Positions 19,160 to 28,319 of a stretch of DNA of 64,000 nt are shown in pieces. A model generated the notes under the pieces. The model saw only the letters and a program-made list of their open reading frames with translations, did not search any database and was not told the origin of the DNA. Each line of letters begins with the position of its first letter. Position 1 is the first letter of the stretch. The position numbers and the translations under genes were made by a program. Source of the stretch: an uncultured Bacilli bacterium (GTDB lineage: Bacteria > Bacillota_I > Bacilli_A > RF39 > UBA660); assembly GCA_934096715.1 (NCBI GenBank), contig CAKOMQ010000001.1:54905-118904 (forward strand). Direction: 5' to 3'.

Positions 19160-20119
19160 GTGAATAGAGAGTCACAAATTTTACAAGTGCCTATTGAAGA
19201 TATTATACCTAATCGTTTTCAACCACGATTAAATTTTGACGACTCTTCATTACAGGAGTTAGCGGCATCAATTAAACAACATGGTATAATTCAACCACTA
19301 GTATTAAGAAAAACAGGAGATAAATATGAAATAATTGCTGGAGAAAGAAGATATAAAGCATCTCAAATAGCTGGTCTTGCAAGTGTTCCCGCAATTATAA
19401 CTCAAATGGATGATAAAAAATCTGCTGAAGTAGCAATTGTTGAAAATATTCAAAGAAGAGATTTATCTAGTATAGAAGAAGCAAGAAGTTATAAAGCATT
19501 ACTAGATAAGGGATACCTAACTCAAGAAGATTTAGCTAAACAAATGGGTATTAGTCAATCGCAAATTTCTAATAAACTAAGATTATTAACTTTAACTGAA
19601 GAAGTTCAACAAGCTTTGATGGAAGGAAAAATTTCCGAAAGACACGCACGAAGTCTACTTCAAGTAACAGATCCAGAAGAGCAAAAAAAATGGTTAGAAA
19701 AAATAATTACAGAAAGACTAACTGTAAGAGATTTAGAGAAAAAGATTAAAGGAAAAGAAGATAATAATCAACCCATAATTAATATTAATCCAAACATTGA
19801 AGATATAGTTAAAAATGCTCATGACATAGTAAATTCTTCGATTACTAAACAAACAGAATCAGCTACTCCTGAAGAGAAAATGGAAAACAAATTCTTTAAC
19901 CCTTTAGAAAGTGTTTCAGTAAATATGAATTTAAATGATACTCCAGGTGAAGAAGTAGAATTACTAGATTTTGAATTACCTTCTAATATAATTAGAGATG
20001 ATAAAAATGAATTAATTATTAAAATTAAAAATTATATTAATAGTTTAAATAATAATAGAATTAAAATTAATGAGTCAGATATTGACAATAAACATCAAAT
20101 TATTATTACAATAGAATAA
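19160..20119 (+). CDS. noc: ParB-family protein, Noc type (nucleoid occlusion)
   Basis: 319 aa, GTG start behind AAGGGGAAG. The CTP-binding domain has GIIQPLVLR, GERR (61-64) and ENIQRR (95-100). In the DNA-recognition domain the positions that separate Noc from ParB are Noc-like: Q133 and K139 in GISQSQISNKLRLL, and R161 in ISERHARSLL (ParB has R, T/H and G). It should therefore read ATTTCCCGGGAAAT, seven copies of which lie at 2378-3990. Oddities: the amphipathic membrane helix at the Noc N-terminus is missing (no start exists upstream in this frame after a stop at 19121), and an acidic linker of about 70 residues precedes the dimerisation domain. No parA/soj follows. Confidence 0.85.
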   Translation: MNRESQILQVPIEDIIPNRFQPRLNFDDSSLQELAASIKQHGIIQPLVLRKTGDKYEIIAGERRYKASQIAGLASVPAIITQMDDKKSAEVAIVENIQRRDLSSIEEARSYKALLDKGYLTQEDLAKQMGISQSQISNKLRLLTLTEEVQQALMEGKISERHARSLLQVTDPEEQKKWLEKIITERLTVRDLEKKIKGKEDNNQPIININPNIEDIVKNAHDIVNSSITKQTESATPEEKMENKFFNPLESVSVNMNLNDTPGEEVELLDFELPSNIIRDDKNELIIKIKNYINSLNNNRIKINESDIDNKHQIIITIE

Positions 20120-20148
20120 AAAACATCAATTTGAAGTGATGTTTTTTT
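20118..20148. terminator. Bidirectional terminator between noc and the PBP gene
   Basis: An 11-bp stem AAAAAACATCA/TGATGTTTTTT with an 8-nt loop separates the two convergent genes. The stop codon of the minus-strand gene (20126-20128) lies within the stem. Confidence 0.8.
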
Positions 20149-22081
20149 CATTATTTTCTTTATTAACTATTTGCGCTTTAGTTGGTTCTGTACCTGCAAC
20201 ATAATAAAACATACTTGCTTTATTTACATCAGTAGTAATTGTTCCTGTTACACTATTTAACATTACTCCTACTACATTTTTTGGAGTTTCATACCAACTA
20301 TTTCTTTTTTTTATTTGCTCCATTGTATCAGCCCAAACATTCTTTCCGAGTGACCCATATCCTTTAGTAAATTCCCTATTATCATCATATCCTGACCAAA
20401 TTAACATAAGCTCATCTGGATTATACCCTACACACCAATAATCTCCGTCAGTAGTACCAGTTTTAATAGAGTATTTTTGACTTAATTTACCCGCAATAGA
20501 CAACGCTGTTGGATTTGTATAATCTTTAAATGTCGGATTAGTTGTATTTGTAAGAAGTTCATTTAATATATAAGTATAGTTAGGATTCAGAACAAGTTGT
20601 TTATTACTTTTATGTTCATATATAACATTATCATTTTTATCAGTTATTTTTTTAATAAAATATAAATCTTTTTTATATCCACCACTAGCAAGTGTGGAAT
20701 AGCCTCTAGCATAATCTAACATAGTTATTTCACTAGTTCCTAATGCCAATGAAGCATTCTTTTTAAGTTCTTCTCTAATACCTGCCCTATTTGCAATTTC
20801 AATTAATGAATCTACTCCTAGAAATAAATTAGTTTTTACTGCATAAACATTATCAGAAAACGCAATAGCGGCAGCCATAGTTATTTCTTTATTAGCATAT
20901 AAATTACCGTAATTAGAAGGAGAATATGAATTTTTATTATTTATATTAAAAGTTGTCATTTCACTTTTAAAAGTAGAAGACGATGTCATATTATTTTCTA
21001 GTGCTGCATAATAAAGAAAAGGTTTCATAGTTGAACCCACTTGCCTTTTAGCTTTAGTTGCCCTATTAAATTCACTTAAAGCATAGTCCCTACCCCCAGT
21101 TAATGCTTCAATTTCTCCTGTACTAGGATTAGTTATAATACTTGCTACTTGTAATTCTTCAACATCTCCAAAATACTTAAGAATATTATTTTCTAAAGCA
21201 GTTTGCTTTTCCATATCTAAACAAGTATAAATTTTAAGTCCCCCCTTCTCTAGTATCTCTCTATTTATACCTAAGTTAGATAGTTCATCAATAACAGCAT
21301 CTTGATAATACATTAGCATTTGTAAGTTATTACTTTCTGATTTACCATAAATCTCTACACTATCAAAATCTAACTTATCATATTCATCTTTAGTTAATTT
21401 ATTTTCTTTATACATAAGCTTAGCAACTATTCTTGCTCTTTTTATACATTCTTCTTTATTACTAACTGGATTATAATTATTAGGGCTCTTTGGTATACCT
21501 GCTAACATTATTGATTCTTCAAGTGTTAATTCACTTACTTTTTTATTAAAATAGTAGCTACTCGCATTACTTATTCCATAGTTTCCTTGCCCATAGTTTA
21601 TTGTATTTAAATATGCTTCTAAAATATCATCTTTATCGTATTGCATTTCTGTAATAATAGTTAAAAATGCTTCCTTCCCTTTTCTTTCCCATGTCTTATC
21701 AAAATCTAAATACAAATTTTTAACAAGTTGTTGAGTAATAGTAGACGCTCCTTCTACTATTCTTTTACTTTTCATATTATTCATAAGCGCTTTTCCAATT
21801 CTAAGTACATCAAAGCCATAATGGTTATAAAAATTTTTATCTTCAATTGATATAACTGCATCTTTAGTTTCTTTTTTTATTTCCTTAATATCTATCCAAC
21901 TCTTAGAACTACTTCCTTGATAAATTATGTTATCTTTATTATCGTATATGAAGTAAGTCCCACTAGATTCTATATTAAGTTTAGGAGAAATACTAGCGTA
22001 TATATAGACACCAAGATAGCTAACTAAAACAAAAATAAATATAAAAGTCATCAATTTTATTAGTACTTTAAAAGCTTTCAT
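20126..22081 (-). CDS. Class A penicillin-binding protein (transglycosylase/transpeptidase)
   Basis: Bifunctional peptidoglycan synthase, 651 aa from the ATG at 22081 (GGTGA 5 nt upstream; a TTG four codons earlier lacks a site). One N-terminal membrane segment (about residues 8-28) is followed by the GT51 domain with EDKNFYNHYG and GASTITQQLVKNLYL. The transpeptidase has nucleophile motif STMKP, SDN and KTGTT. It resembles PBP1A/2A and is the only class A PBP in the window. It is head-on to replication, unlike its neighbours. Confidence 0.93.
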   Translation of the reverse strand: MKAFKVLIKLMTFIFIFVLVSYLGVYIYASISPKLNIESSGTYFIYDNKDNIIYQGSSSKSWIDIKEIKKETKDAVISIEDKNFYNHYGFDVLRIGKALMNNMKSKRIVEGASTITQQLVKNLYLDFDKTWERKGKEAFLTIITEMQYDKDDILEAYLNTINYGQGNYGISNASSYYFNKKVSELTLEESIMLAGIPKSPNNYNPVSNKEECIKRARIVAKLMYKENKLTKDEYDKLDFDSVEIYGKSESNNLQMLMYYQDAVIDELSNLGINREILEKGGLKIYTCLDMEKQTALENNILKYFGDVEELQVASIITNPSTGEIEALTGGRDYALSEFNRATKAKRQVGSTMKPFLYYAALENNMTSSSTFKSEMTTFNINNKNSYSPSNYGNLYANKEITMAAAIAFSDNVYAVKTNLFLGVDSLIEIANRAGIREELKKNASLALGTSEITMLDYARGYSTLASGGYKKDLYFIKKITDKNDNVIYEHKSNKQLVLNPNYTYILNELLTNTTNPTFKDYTNPTALSIAGKLSQKYSIKTGTTDGDYWCVGYNPDELMLIWSGYDDNREFTKGYGSLGKNVWADTMEQIKKRNSWYETPKNVVGVMLNSVTGTITTDVNKASMFYYVAGTEPTKAQIVNKENNEKNITSN

Positions 22082-22182
22082 TTTCTTCACCAATTATAGT
22101 ATGTAAAAAAAATAAAAAAATATAATGCAAATCAATATATAATGTGCTATAATTTTGCTTGTTAAAAAAGAGGTGTTGCAAT

Positions 22183-22509
22183 ATCAACAATATTAATGTA
22201 AAATTATTTCTTGATAATGAATTATTAATTAATAAGAATTATCCAGTAGAGGAGTCCAATAATATATTATCTTATAAAGATGAAAATATTACTACTTTTA
22301 TTGATCTTGATAAAAAAGTGTTATCAAGAGAAGGCGAAGATTATTTATTTGTTTTAGATATTATTAATAGGATGATATCATATACATTAAAAGAAACCAA
22401 TCATACATTTTATATGAACGATATTGTTTGCAGTATAGATAATGAAAAAGAAATCATAATAGAGTATGATTTTGATGGTAATAGAAAACTAATAATTAAA
22501 TATATATAA
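22183..22509 (+). CDS. ywiB: DUF1934/YwiB-like beta-barrel protein
   Basis: About 108 residues without any ATG, GTG or well-placed TTG start. An AAGAGGTG ribosome site at 22168-22175 is followed in frame by ATC (22183) and ATT (22192); the only TTG in frame (22159) lies before the site, near the probable transcription start (TATAAT 22148-22153). I place the start at ATC by spacing, tentatively. The body, with SREGEDYLFVLDI and an IIIEYDF-NRKLIIKY ending, fits the small YwiB family, which neighbours rpoE in Bacillus too. Function unknown. Confidence 0.55.
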   Translation: MNNINVKLFLDNELLINKNYPVEESNNILSYKDENITTFIDLDKKVLSREGEDYLFVLDIINRMISYTLKETNHTFYMNDIVCSIDNEKEIIIEYDFDGNRKLIIKYI

Positions 22510-22520
22510 AGGAGATAAAT

Positions 22521-22961
22521 ATGAAATTAAAAGATTTAACTAAAGAAGAAATTGAAACTATGAGCTACGATGATTTAGCATATTTAATTTTGGAAGAAAA
22601 TGGAAAGAAAATGAAACTCTTAGATATTTTCAAAAAAATAGCTAAAGTATTAAATATGTCTGACGAAGAAAGAGATGATAAATTAGTTGCGTTCTTTGAA
22701 TTATTAAGCACTAATAAACAATTTGCAATGCTTGATAAAGGCTATTGGGATTTATCTCATAAACATATGAAGAGTGTAGTAGTTGAAGACGATGAAGATA
22801 TTGATATTGATCAAATTGATGGTGAAGATAAAGAAATAGATAATGAAATAATTGAAGATGATGAAGATTATTATGGTGATGAAGATGAAGATCAAGACAA
22901 TGATGATGATTTAAGTGATCTTGTAGTTATTGAACCTGAAGATGAAACAAGTTTAGAATAA
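22521..22961 (+). CDS. rpoE: RNA polymerase delta subunit
   Basis: 146 aa: a folded N-terminal HARE-HTH domain (residues 1-90, MSYDDLAYLILEENGKKMKLLDIF and the FAMLDKGYWDLS end) and a long, almost wholly Asp/Glu tail of about 55 residues. Delta is specific to Firmicutes; it displaces nucleic acid from RNA polymerase and speeds recycling. It lies between the ywiB-like gene and prfA. Confidence 0.95.
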   Translation: MKLKDLTKEEIETMSYDDLAYLILEENGKKMKLLDIFKKIAKVLNMSDEERDDKLVAFFELLSTNKQFAMLDKGYWDLSHKHMKSVVVEDDEDIDIDQIDGEDKEIDNEIIEDDEDYYGDEDEDQDNDDDLSDLVVIEPEDETSLE

Positions 22962-23017
22962 TACTTGTTTTTTTAAAATGAAGTCTGTTATAATTTAGAA
23001 AGAAAAGGTGATTTATA

Positions 23018-24088
23018 ATGATCGAACGTTTAGAAGAAGTACAAAAAAAATATAATGAAATAAAAGATGAATTAGTAAAACCTGAAGTATTAAATGATTA
23101 CAATAAGTTAAAAAAATTATCAAAAGAACAAAGTGACTTAGAAGAAATAGTAACTACTTATGAAGAATATAAAAAAGTAAAAGAAGAAATTAAAAGTAAT
23201 AAAGAGTTATTAAATGATAAAGATTTAGGCGAAATGGCTCAAATTGAACTAGAAACTTTAGAAGAAAAAGAAAAAGAATTAAATAATAAACTGGAAGTAT
23301 TACTTGTCCCAAAGGATGAAAATGATGGAAAAAATGTAATTATTGAAATTCGTGGTGCAGCTGGTGGAGATGAAGCAAATATATTTGCTGGAGATCTATA
23401 TAGAATGTACACTTATTATGCTGAAAAAATGGGTTGGAAAATAGAAGTAATTAACGAAATACCTGGAACGAGTGGAGGATTTTCTCAAGTTGAATTAATG
23501 ATAAAAGGTGACAATGTTTACTCAAAATTAAAGTATGAAAGTGGTTCTCATCGTGTTCAAAGAGTTCCGGTAACAGAAACTCAAGGTAGAGTTCATACGT
23601 CTACAGCTACGGTTCTAGTCATGCCAGAAGTAGAAGATGTTAATATAGAAATTAAAGATAGTGATTTAAAAATAGATGTTTATCATTCAAGTGGTGCAGG
23701 TGGCCAATCTGTTAACACATCTAATTCGGCAGTACGTATTACTCATGTTCCTACAGGGCTTGTTGTGACTTGTCAAACTGAACGTAGCCAGTTAAAAAAT
23801 AAAGAAAATGCTATGAAATTATTAAGAATTAGAATGAACGATATGCTAATGGAACAACAAGAAAAAGAACTAGGAAGAGAAAGAAAAACTAAGATTGGTT
23901 CTGGAGATAGAAGTGAAAAAATAAGAACTTATAACTATCCTCAAAATAGAGTGACTGACCATCGTATAAACTTTTCTATTATGGAACTTGATCGTGTTAT
24001 GAACGGTAATTTAGCGCCTATTATAGAGGCTTTAATAACTGAAGATTTACGTCTTAAATTAGCAGGAGTTAAAAGTATTAATGAATGA
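23018..24088 (+). CDS. prfA: Peptide chain release factor 1
   Basis: Release factor for UAA and UAG. 356 aa. The catalytic GGQ is in SSGAGGQSVNTSNSAVRITH; the PVT tripeptide that reads the stop codon fits RVPVTETQGRVHTS. GAAAAGGTGA lies upstream. It overlaps prmC, whose product methylates the GGQ glutamine, by 8 bp. Confidence 0.97.
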   Translation: MIERLEEVQKKYNEIKDELVKPEVLNDYNKLKKLSKEQSDLEEIVTTYEEYKKVKEEIKSNKELLNDKDLGEMAQIELETLEEKEKELNNKLEVLLVPKDENDGKNVIIEIRGAAGGDEANIFAGDLYRMYTYYAEKMGWKIEVINEIPGTSGGFSQVELMIKGDNVYSKLKYESGSHRVQRVPVTETQGRVHTSTATVLVMPEVEDVNIEIKDSDLKIDVYHSSGAGGQSVNTSNSAVRITHVPTGLVVTCQTERSQLKNKENAMKLLRIRMNDMLMEQQEKELGRERKTKIGSGDRSEKIRTYNYPQNRVTDHRINFSIMELDRVMNGNLAPIIEALITEDLRLKLAGVKSINE

Positions 24089-24797
24089 TTATGATCTACT
24101 AAGAAAGTATGTTGATGAATCTAAGTGGAAAAAATCATTTAAATTACTTAATCAAGGGTATCCAGTTCAATATATTATTGGAAATGTAGAATTTATTAAT
24201 AATATTATTTTTGTTAATAAGAATGTTTTAATTCCTCGTTTTGAAACTGAATATTTAGTAGAAAAGACACTAAAATATATAAAAAAATATAATATAACTA
24301 ATCCAAATATTCTAGATTTATGTACAGGAAGCGGATGTATTGCTATAAGCATAGCTTCAGAATTAAATATTACTGTAGATGCCTTAGATATAAGCAAAAA
24401 AGCCTTAAGGATAGCTAAAAAAAATGCTCTACATAATAAAGTGAATGTAAATTTTTTTAAGTCAGATTTAGAAAAATTTGTTCCTAATAAAAAATATGAT
24501 GTTATAATTTCTAATCCACCATACGTAAGTTTTAATGAAGATGTAGACCCTAAAACTTACTATGAACCATCACTTGCGTTGTATGCTATAGATAATGGAT
24601 TATATTTTTATAAAGCTATATTTAATAGATATAAAAAATATTTAAGTGACAAATATTTTTTAGCTTTTGAAATAGGTGAAACTGAAGGAATAAGTTTACT
24701 AGACTATGCTAAAGTTTCATTTCCTAAAGCAAATATTTGGATAGAAAAAGATCTTAATAATAAAGATAGATATTTATTTATAACAAATTTTGAATAA
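24081..24797 (+). CDS. prmC: Release factor glutamine methyltransferase PrmC
   Basis: N5-glutamine methyltransferase for RF1 and RF2. 238 aa, somewhat short because the N-terminal helical domain is reduced. SAM loop LDLCTGSGCIAISIA and the catalytic NPPY motif in ISNPPYVSFNED are intact. It starts inside the end of prfA. Confidence 0.95.
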   Translation: MNDYDLLRKYVDESKWKKSFKLLNQGYPVQYIIGNVEFINNIIFVNKNVLIPRFETEYLVEKTLKYIKKYNITNPNILDLCTGSGCIAISIASELNITVDALDISKKALRIAKKNALHNKVNVNFFKSDLEKFVPNKKYDVIISNPPYVSFNEDVDPKTYYEPSLALYAIDNGLYFYKAIFNRYKKYLSDKYFLAFEIGETEGISLLDYAKVSFPKANIWIEKDLNNKDRYLFITNFE

Positions 24798-24836
24798 TAT
24801 TAACTATAATTAATCATAATTTACTTGGGTGACATT

Positions 24837-25343
24837 ATGAAAAAAATTATAGTTATTTTATTTTTATTAGTAAGTATTTCAGTAATAGTTAATGAAAAAG
24901 AAAATATTCTAATTCCTAAAGATGCTATTAGATTTAGAATTATTGCTAATAGTGATTCAATGGAAGATCAAGAATTAAAACTTACGATCAAAAATGATGT
25001 AGAAAAAGAATTATTTACTCTTTTAAAAGGGGCTGAAACCATAGATGAAGCTAGAAATAGAATAAATGATAATATAAATTCTATAAAAAAAATAGTAGAT
25101 AAATACAATGTTAGATATGATATAACTTATGGAAATAATTATTTCCCAACAAAAGAATATAAAGGAGTAAATTATACTGAAGGAAATTATGAATCTTTAG
25201 TTATAAGCTTGGGTAACGCTGTAGGCAAAAACTGGTGGTGTGTTTTATTTCCACCATTATGTATGCTTGATGAACAAACAAACCTATCTGATAAAGATTA
25301 TCGCTTTTTTGTATATGATTTAATTAATAAAACTAACAAATAA
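24837..25343 (+). CDS. spoIIR: Stage II sporulation protein R (secreted signalling protein)
   Basis: SpoIIR is made in the forespore and secreted to trigger SpoIIGA-dependent activation of sigma E in the mother cell. 168 aa from the ATG at 24837 (GGGTGA upstream). An N-terminal hydrophobic signal precedes the family signatures RFRIIANSDSMEDQELK and NWWCVLFPPLC. Its place after prmC matches Bacillus. It is strong evidence that the organism can sporulate, or did so recently. Confidence 0.93.
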   Translation: MKKIIVILFLLVSISVIVNEKENILIPKDAIRFRIIANSDSMEDQELKLTIKNDVEKELFTLLKGAETIDEARNRINDNINSIKKIVDKYNVRYDITYGNNYFPTKEYKGVNYTEGNYESLVISLGNAVGKNWWCVLFPPLCMLDEQTNLSDKDYRFFVYDLINKTNK

Positions 25344-25368
25344 ATAATATAATTTCTTAGGTGATTAA

Positions 25369-25899
25369 ATGCAAAGCTATCTAACTATAATATTTATAGG
25401 TATTGCTTTATCAATGGATGCTTTTGCTCTATCGATATCAATTGGTTCATATATGCTTAAAAAAACTATAATATTTTTTTCGTTTTTAGTAGGCATACTT
25501 CATTTTATTCTTCCTTTGCTAGGAAGTATAATTGGTAATAATCTATTATACAATTTATCTATAAATCCTAATTATCTATTAGGTATAGTATTAATATTTT
25601 TGTTTATTCAAATGTTAATTGATATTAAAAGCGAAAAAGACATATTCATAAATAATAAGTGGGAACTATCAGTTTTAGCACTTACAGTTAGTATAGATAG
25701 CTTTATAACAGGAGTAGGTTTATCATTAATATCATCAAATATTATTATATCTTCATTAATATTTTCACTTTTAGCCGGATGTATAACATTTCTTGGATTA
25801 CTAATATCTAAAATAAGTACTAAGTATTTTGGTATGTATGCTAGATTTATAGGCATAATTATACTACTATTACTAATTATTAATTGTTTTTATGAATAA
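25369..25899 (+). CDS. mntP: MntP/YtaF-family membrane protein (probable manganese efflux)
   Basis: 176 aa with six predicted membrane segments. The two pseudo-repeats IALSMDAFALSISIG and LTVSIDSFITGVGL carry the conserved Asp residues of MntP manganese exporters. Bacillus ywlD, near spoIIR, is such a gene. The sporulation protein YtaF has the same fold, and residues alone do not settle which it is. AGGTGA precedes the ATG. Confidence 0.75.
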   Translation: MQSYLTIIFIGIALSMDAFALSISIGSYMLKKTIIFFSFLVGILHFILPLLGSIIGNNLLYNLSINPNYLLGIVLIFLFIQMLIDIKSEKDIFINNKWELSVLALTVSIDSFITGVGLSLISSNIIISSLIFSLLAGCITFLGLLISKISTKYFGMYARFIGIIILLLLIINCFYE

Positions 25900-25940
25900 A
25901 TATTTTATTAAATCTTCATAATTTATATAGAAGGTGACAT

Positions 25941-26753
25941 ATGAAGAAAATAATTACTAAAGATAATTATCGTAATTATCTTAATATAGATTTATTTTTA
26001 ATAATTATTTGTTTATTTGTTCTAATATCTTATCAATCATATGCATTTTATTATGATAAATATAGTTTCAAGTATATAAGTAGTAAAGTTGGTAATTTTC
26101 TCTCTAAAAATAGTGATATTTCTCTTTTGATTAATATTGAAAATGGTACTAGAAATGGAGAAAAATACTACAAAATAGTATCATCTATTCCTGATAATGG
26201 TTATGTATATAAGAGTTCTATTTGTAAAAATGGATCAATCATCAATTATGATGAAAAAACGCATGCTATGAAGATTAATTCTACAAAAAAAGATGAATGT
26301 TATGCTTACTTTGACTTAGAAAGAGACGCTGACTTAGTTATGACTATTATGGTAGAAAAAAGTGTTAATTCTAACGAATATATAGAGAGTGATGTTATAC
26401 CATTATATGGTTATTCATATAGTAGTGCAAATTGTGCGAATGGAAGTAATATAACATATGATGAAAAAAGCAGAAAATTATATTTAACTTCATCTACTCT
26501 AGATAAATGTCAAATATATTTTAAAAAATTAGAATCTAATATAGATGCTTTAGTTTATTTAAATAATAATGGAGTACTTGAATTAGTTACAGAGTTAGAT
26601 GAAACCAAGAAATATATGATTAATTCTAAAAGTAAATGCCGACTCAATAGAGAAGATGTAAGTAGTACAATTTCTATAGAAGGTAGAAATATATTAATAG
26701 ATGCTCCTAATAATAGTAAATGCGACGTTATATTGGATATTAATAATGAATAA
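25941..26753 (+). CDS. Membrane-anchored protein with three cysteine-pair repeats
   Basis: Not recognised. 270 aa: an N-terminal membrane segment (about residues 16-36), then an outside part with three related units. Each has a cysteine pair: C95/C120, C165/C190 and C233/C261. The first two share the pattern Y-x-Y-S-S-x-x-C-x-N-G-S-x-I-x-Y-D-E-K followed by D-x-C-x-x-Y-F; the third is worn. The even spacing suggests one disulfide per unit in an extracytoplasmic beta domain. AGAAGGTGA precedes the ATG. A candidate small membrane peptide overlaps its 3' end. Confidence 0.6.
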   Translation: MKKIITKDNYRNYLNIDLFLIIICLFVLISYQSYAFYYDKYSFKYISSKVGNFLSKNSDISLLINIENGTRNGEKYYKIVSSIPDNGYVYKSSICKNGSIINYDEKTHAMKINSTKKDECYAYFDLERDADLVMTIMVEKSVNSNEYIESDVIPLYGYSYSSANCANGSNITYDEKSRKLYLTSSTLDKCQIYFKKLESNIDALVYLNNNGVLELVTELDETKKYMINSKSKCRLNREDVSSTISIEGRNILIDAPNNSKCDVILDINNE

Positions 26754-26865
26754 AGTGCTTATATTTATTGGAATATTCATTAATATATTATTTCTTTCTT
26801 CCATTTATTATATTCTTTCTTTATATTTAACTCATGATATTATATGCCCTTATTATCAATGTTAA
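26746..26865 (+). CDS. Candidate 39-aa membrane peptide ending in CPYYQC
   Basis: An ATG overlapping the last codons of the preceding gene opens a 39-codon frame. It encodes a hydrophobic stretch (residues 4-28) and ends THDIICPYYQC just before a terminator. The C-terminal cysteine pair echoes the cysteine-rich upstream protein. The overlap suggests translational coupling. In AT-rich DNA hydrophobic short frames arise by chance, so this is tentative. Confidence 0.35.
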   Translation: MNKVLIFIGIFINILFLSSIYYILSLYLTHDIICPYYQC

Positions 26866-26893
26866 TAACTAACTAGTTATTAACATTTTTCTT
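26861..26893 (+). terminator. Terminator before murA
   Basis: Perfect 10-bp stem GTTAATAACT/AGTTATTAAC with loop AACT, followed by ATTTTTCTT. It ends the unit holding the cysteine-repeat gene. Confidence 0.75.
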
Positions 26894-26920
26894 GACAAAA
26901 CTAAAATAAAAAGTTATATT
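26892..26920 (+). promoter_or_regulatory. Promoter of murA
   Basis: Consensus TTGACA (26892-26897) and TATATT (26915-26920) with a 17-bp spacer, directly after the terminator. The leader to the murA start is about 98 nt and contains no feature I recognise. Confidence 0.7.
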
Positions 26921-27024
26921 ATGTTTGGAACTTGAGTTTTCGAACTTTTTTATTAAGGAACAATTTATAAAAAAAATCATAAATAATAATAGGCATATTG
27001 CTTAGTAGTAAAGAAGGTATATAT

Positions 27025-28281
27025 ATGAAACATATCGTAATTGAAGGCGGTTATCCTTTAAGTGGCTCTGTAAGTATTTCAGGTGCTAAAAATAGTGCAG
27101 TTGCAATACTCCCCGCAGCGTTACTTGCAGATGGAATTATTAATATTGATAATGTCCCAAATATTACAGATCGTGATGCTTTATTCGATATTATTAAAGT
27201 TTTAAATTGTGATATAGTTGAAAATGGTAGTAAAGTTACCATTGATACAACTAAATTAACTAACAATTTGATTCCTAACGATTTAAGTGTAAAGTTACGT
27301 GCATCATATTATTTTATGGGTGTTTTATTAGGTAGATTCAAACACGTTGAAATATTTTTCCCAGGTGGATGTAATATTGGCACAAGACCAATTGATATGC
27401 ATTTAGATGGTTTTAAAAGACTAGGAGCAACATTGCGTAAGACAAAACATAAATATATATTAGATGCTAAAGAATTGAAAGGTAACTCTATATACTTAGA
27501 TTTTGCATCAGTAGGAGCAACAATTAACATAATGTTTGCGGCTGTTTATGCTAAAGGTATCACAACTATTCATAATGCTGCTAAAGAAGTTGAAATTATA
27601 AATATTGCAGAGTTTTTAAATAGTATGGGTGCTAATATAACTGGAGCAGGGACTGATGTAATAACAATTACAGGTAGTACAGAATTATTAAAAGGTACTG
27701 AATTTAGAATTATTCCAGATCGTATTGAAGCTGGTACTTATGCAATAATGGGTGCATTACTAGGTAATGATTTTAAAGTAAATGATTTTATTCCTGAACA
27801 TAATCAAGCATTATTATTGAAGTTTGATGAAATGGGAGTAAATTATAGACTAGACAATGATTCAATTATTCTAAATAAAAGTGATAATTTAAAAGCTATT
27901 AATGTAAAAACTTTAGTATATCCTGGATTTCCAACGGACTTAGGTCAACCAATGAGCGTTTTACTTACACAAGCAGAAGGTGTATCATTATTTGAAGAAA
28001 CCATTTGGGAAAATAGAATGGGTCACATGCCATGTTTAAAGAAAATGGGTGCAGATATTACAGTTAATGGTCTTAGTGCAGTTATTAAAGGAAAGACAGA
28101 CCTAGTAGGTACAGATATTAACGCTACTGATTTAAGAGGAGGAGCATCTTTAATTATTGCAGGATTAATCGCCAGTGGCACAACAACAATCAGCGATATA
28201 GATTACATTCTAAGAGGTTATGAAAAGATTATTCATAAACTGTCTGACTGTGGTGCTAAAATATCTTTAGAAGAAATATAA
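27025..28281 (+). CDS. murA: UDP-N-acetylglucosamine 1-carboxyvinyltransferase
   Basis: First committed enzyme of peptidoglycan synthesis; the target of fosfomycin. 418 aa from the ATG at 27025 (GAAGGT upstream). Substrate-binding N-terminus ISGAKNSAVAILPAALLADG. The catalytic cysteine attacked by fosfomycin is present in PGGCNIGTRPID, so no natural C-to-D resistance change is seen. The conserved DLRGGASL near the C-terminus is also present. In Bacillus murAA lies in the same neighbourhood as spoIID and ywzB. Confidence 0.96.
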   Translation: MKHIVIEGGYPLSGSVSISGAKNSAVAILPAALLADGIINIDNVPNITDRDALFDIIKVLNCDIVENGSKVTIDTTKLTNNLIPNDLSVKLRASYYFMGVLLGRFKHVEIFFPGGCNIGTRPIDMHLDGFKRLGATLRKTKHKYILDAKELKGNSIYLDFASVGATINIMFAAVYAKGITTIHNAAKEVEIINIAEFLNSMGANITGAGTDVITITGSTELLKGTEFRIIPDRIEAGTYAIMGALLGNDFKVNDFIPEHNQALLLKFDEMGVNYRLDNDSIILNKSDNLKAINVKTLVYPGFPTDLGQPMSVLLTQAEGVSLFEETIWENRMGHMPCLKKMGADITVNGLSAVIKGKTDLVGTDINATDLRGGASLIIAGLIASGTTTISDIDYILRGYEKIIHKLSDCGAKISLEEI

Positions 28282-28282
28282 T

Positions 28283-28309
28283 ATAGAGAGAAATCTCTAT
28301 TTTCTTTTT
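28283..28309 (+). terminator. Terminator after murA
   Basis: Stem ATAGAGA/TCTCTAT with GAAA loop, then TTTCTTTTT. Confidence 0.7.
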
Positions 28310-28319
28310 GGGGGTATTT

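Noticed and set aside
19160..20119. Calling this gene spo0J/ParB
   Set aside because: The key recognition residues and its place after rsmG match Noc, and no soj precedes it.
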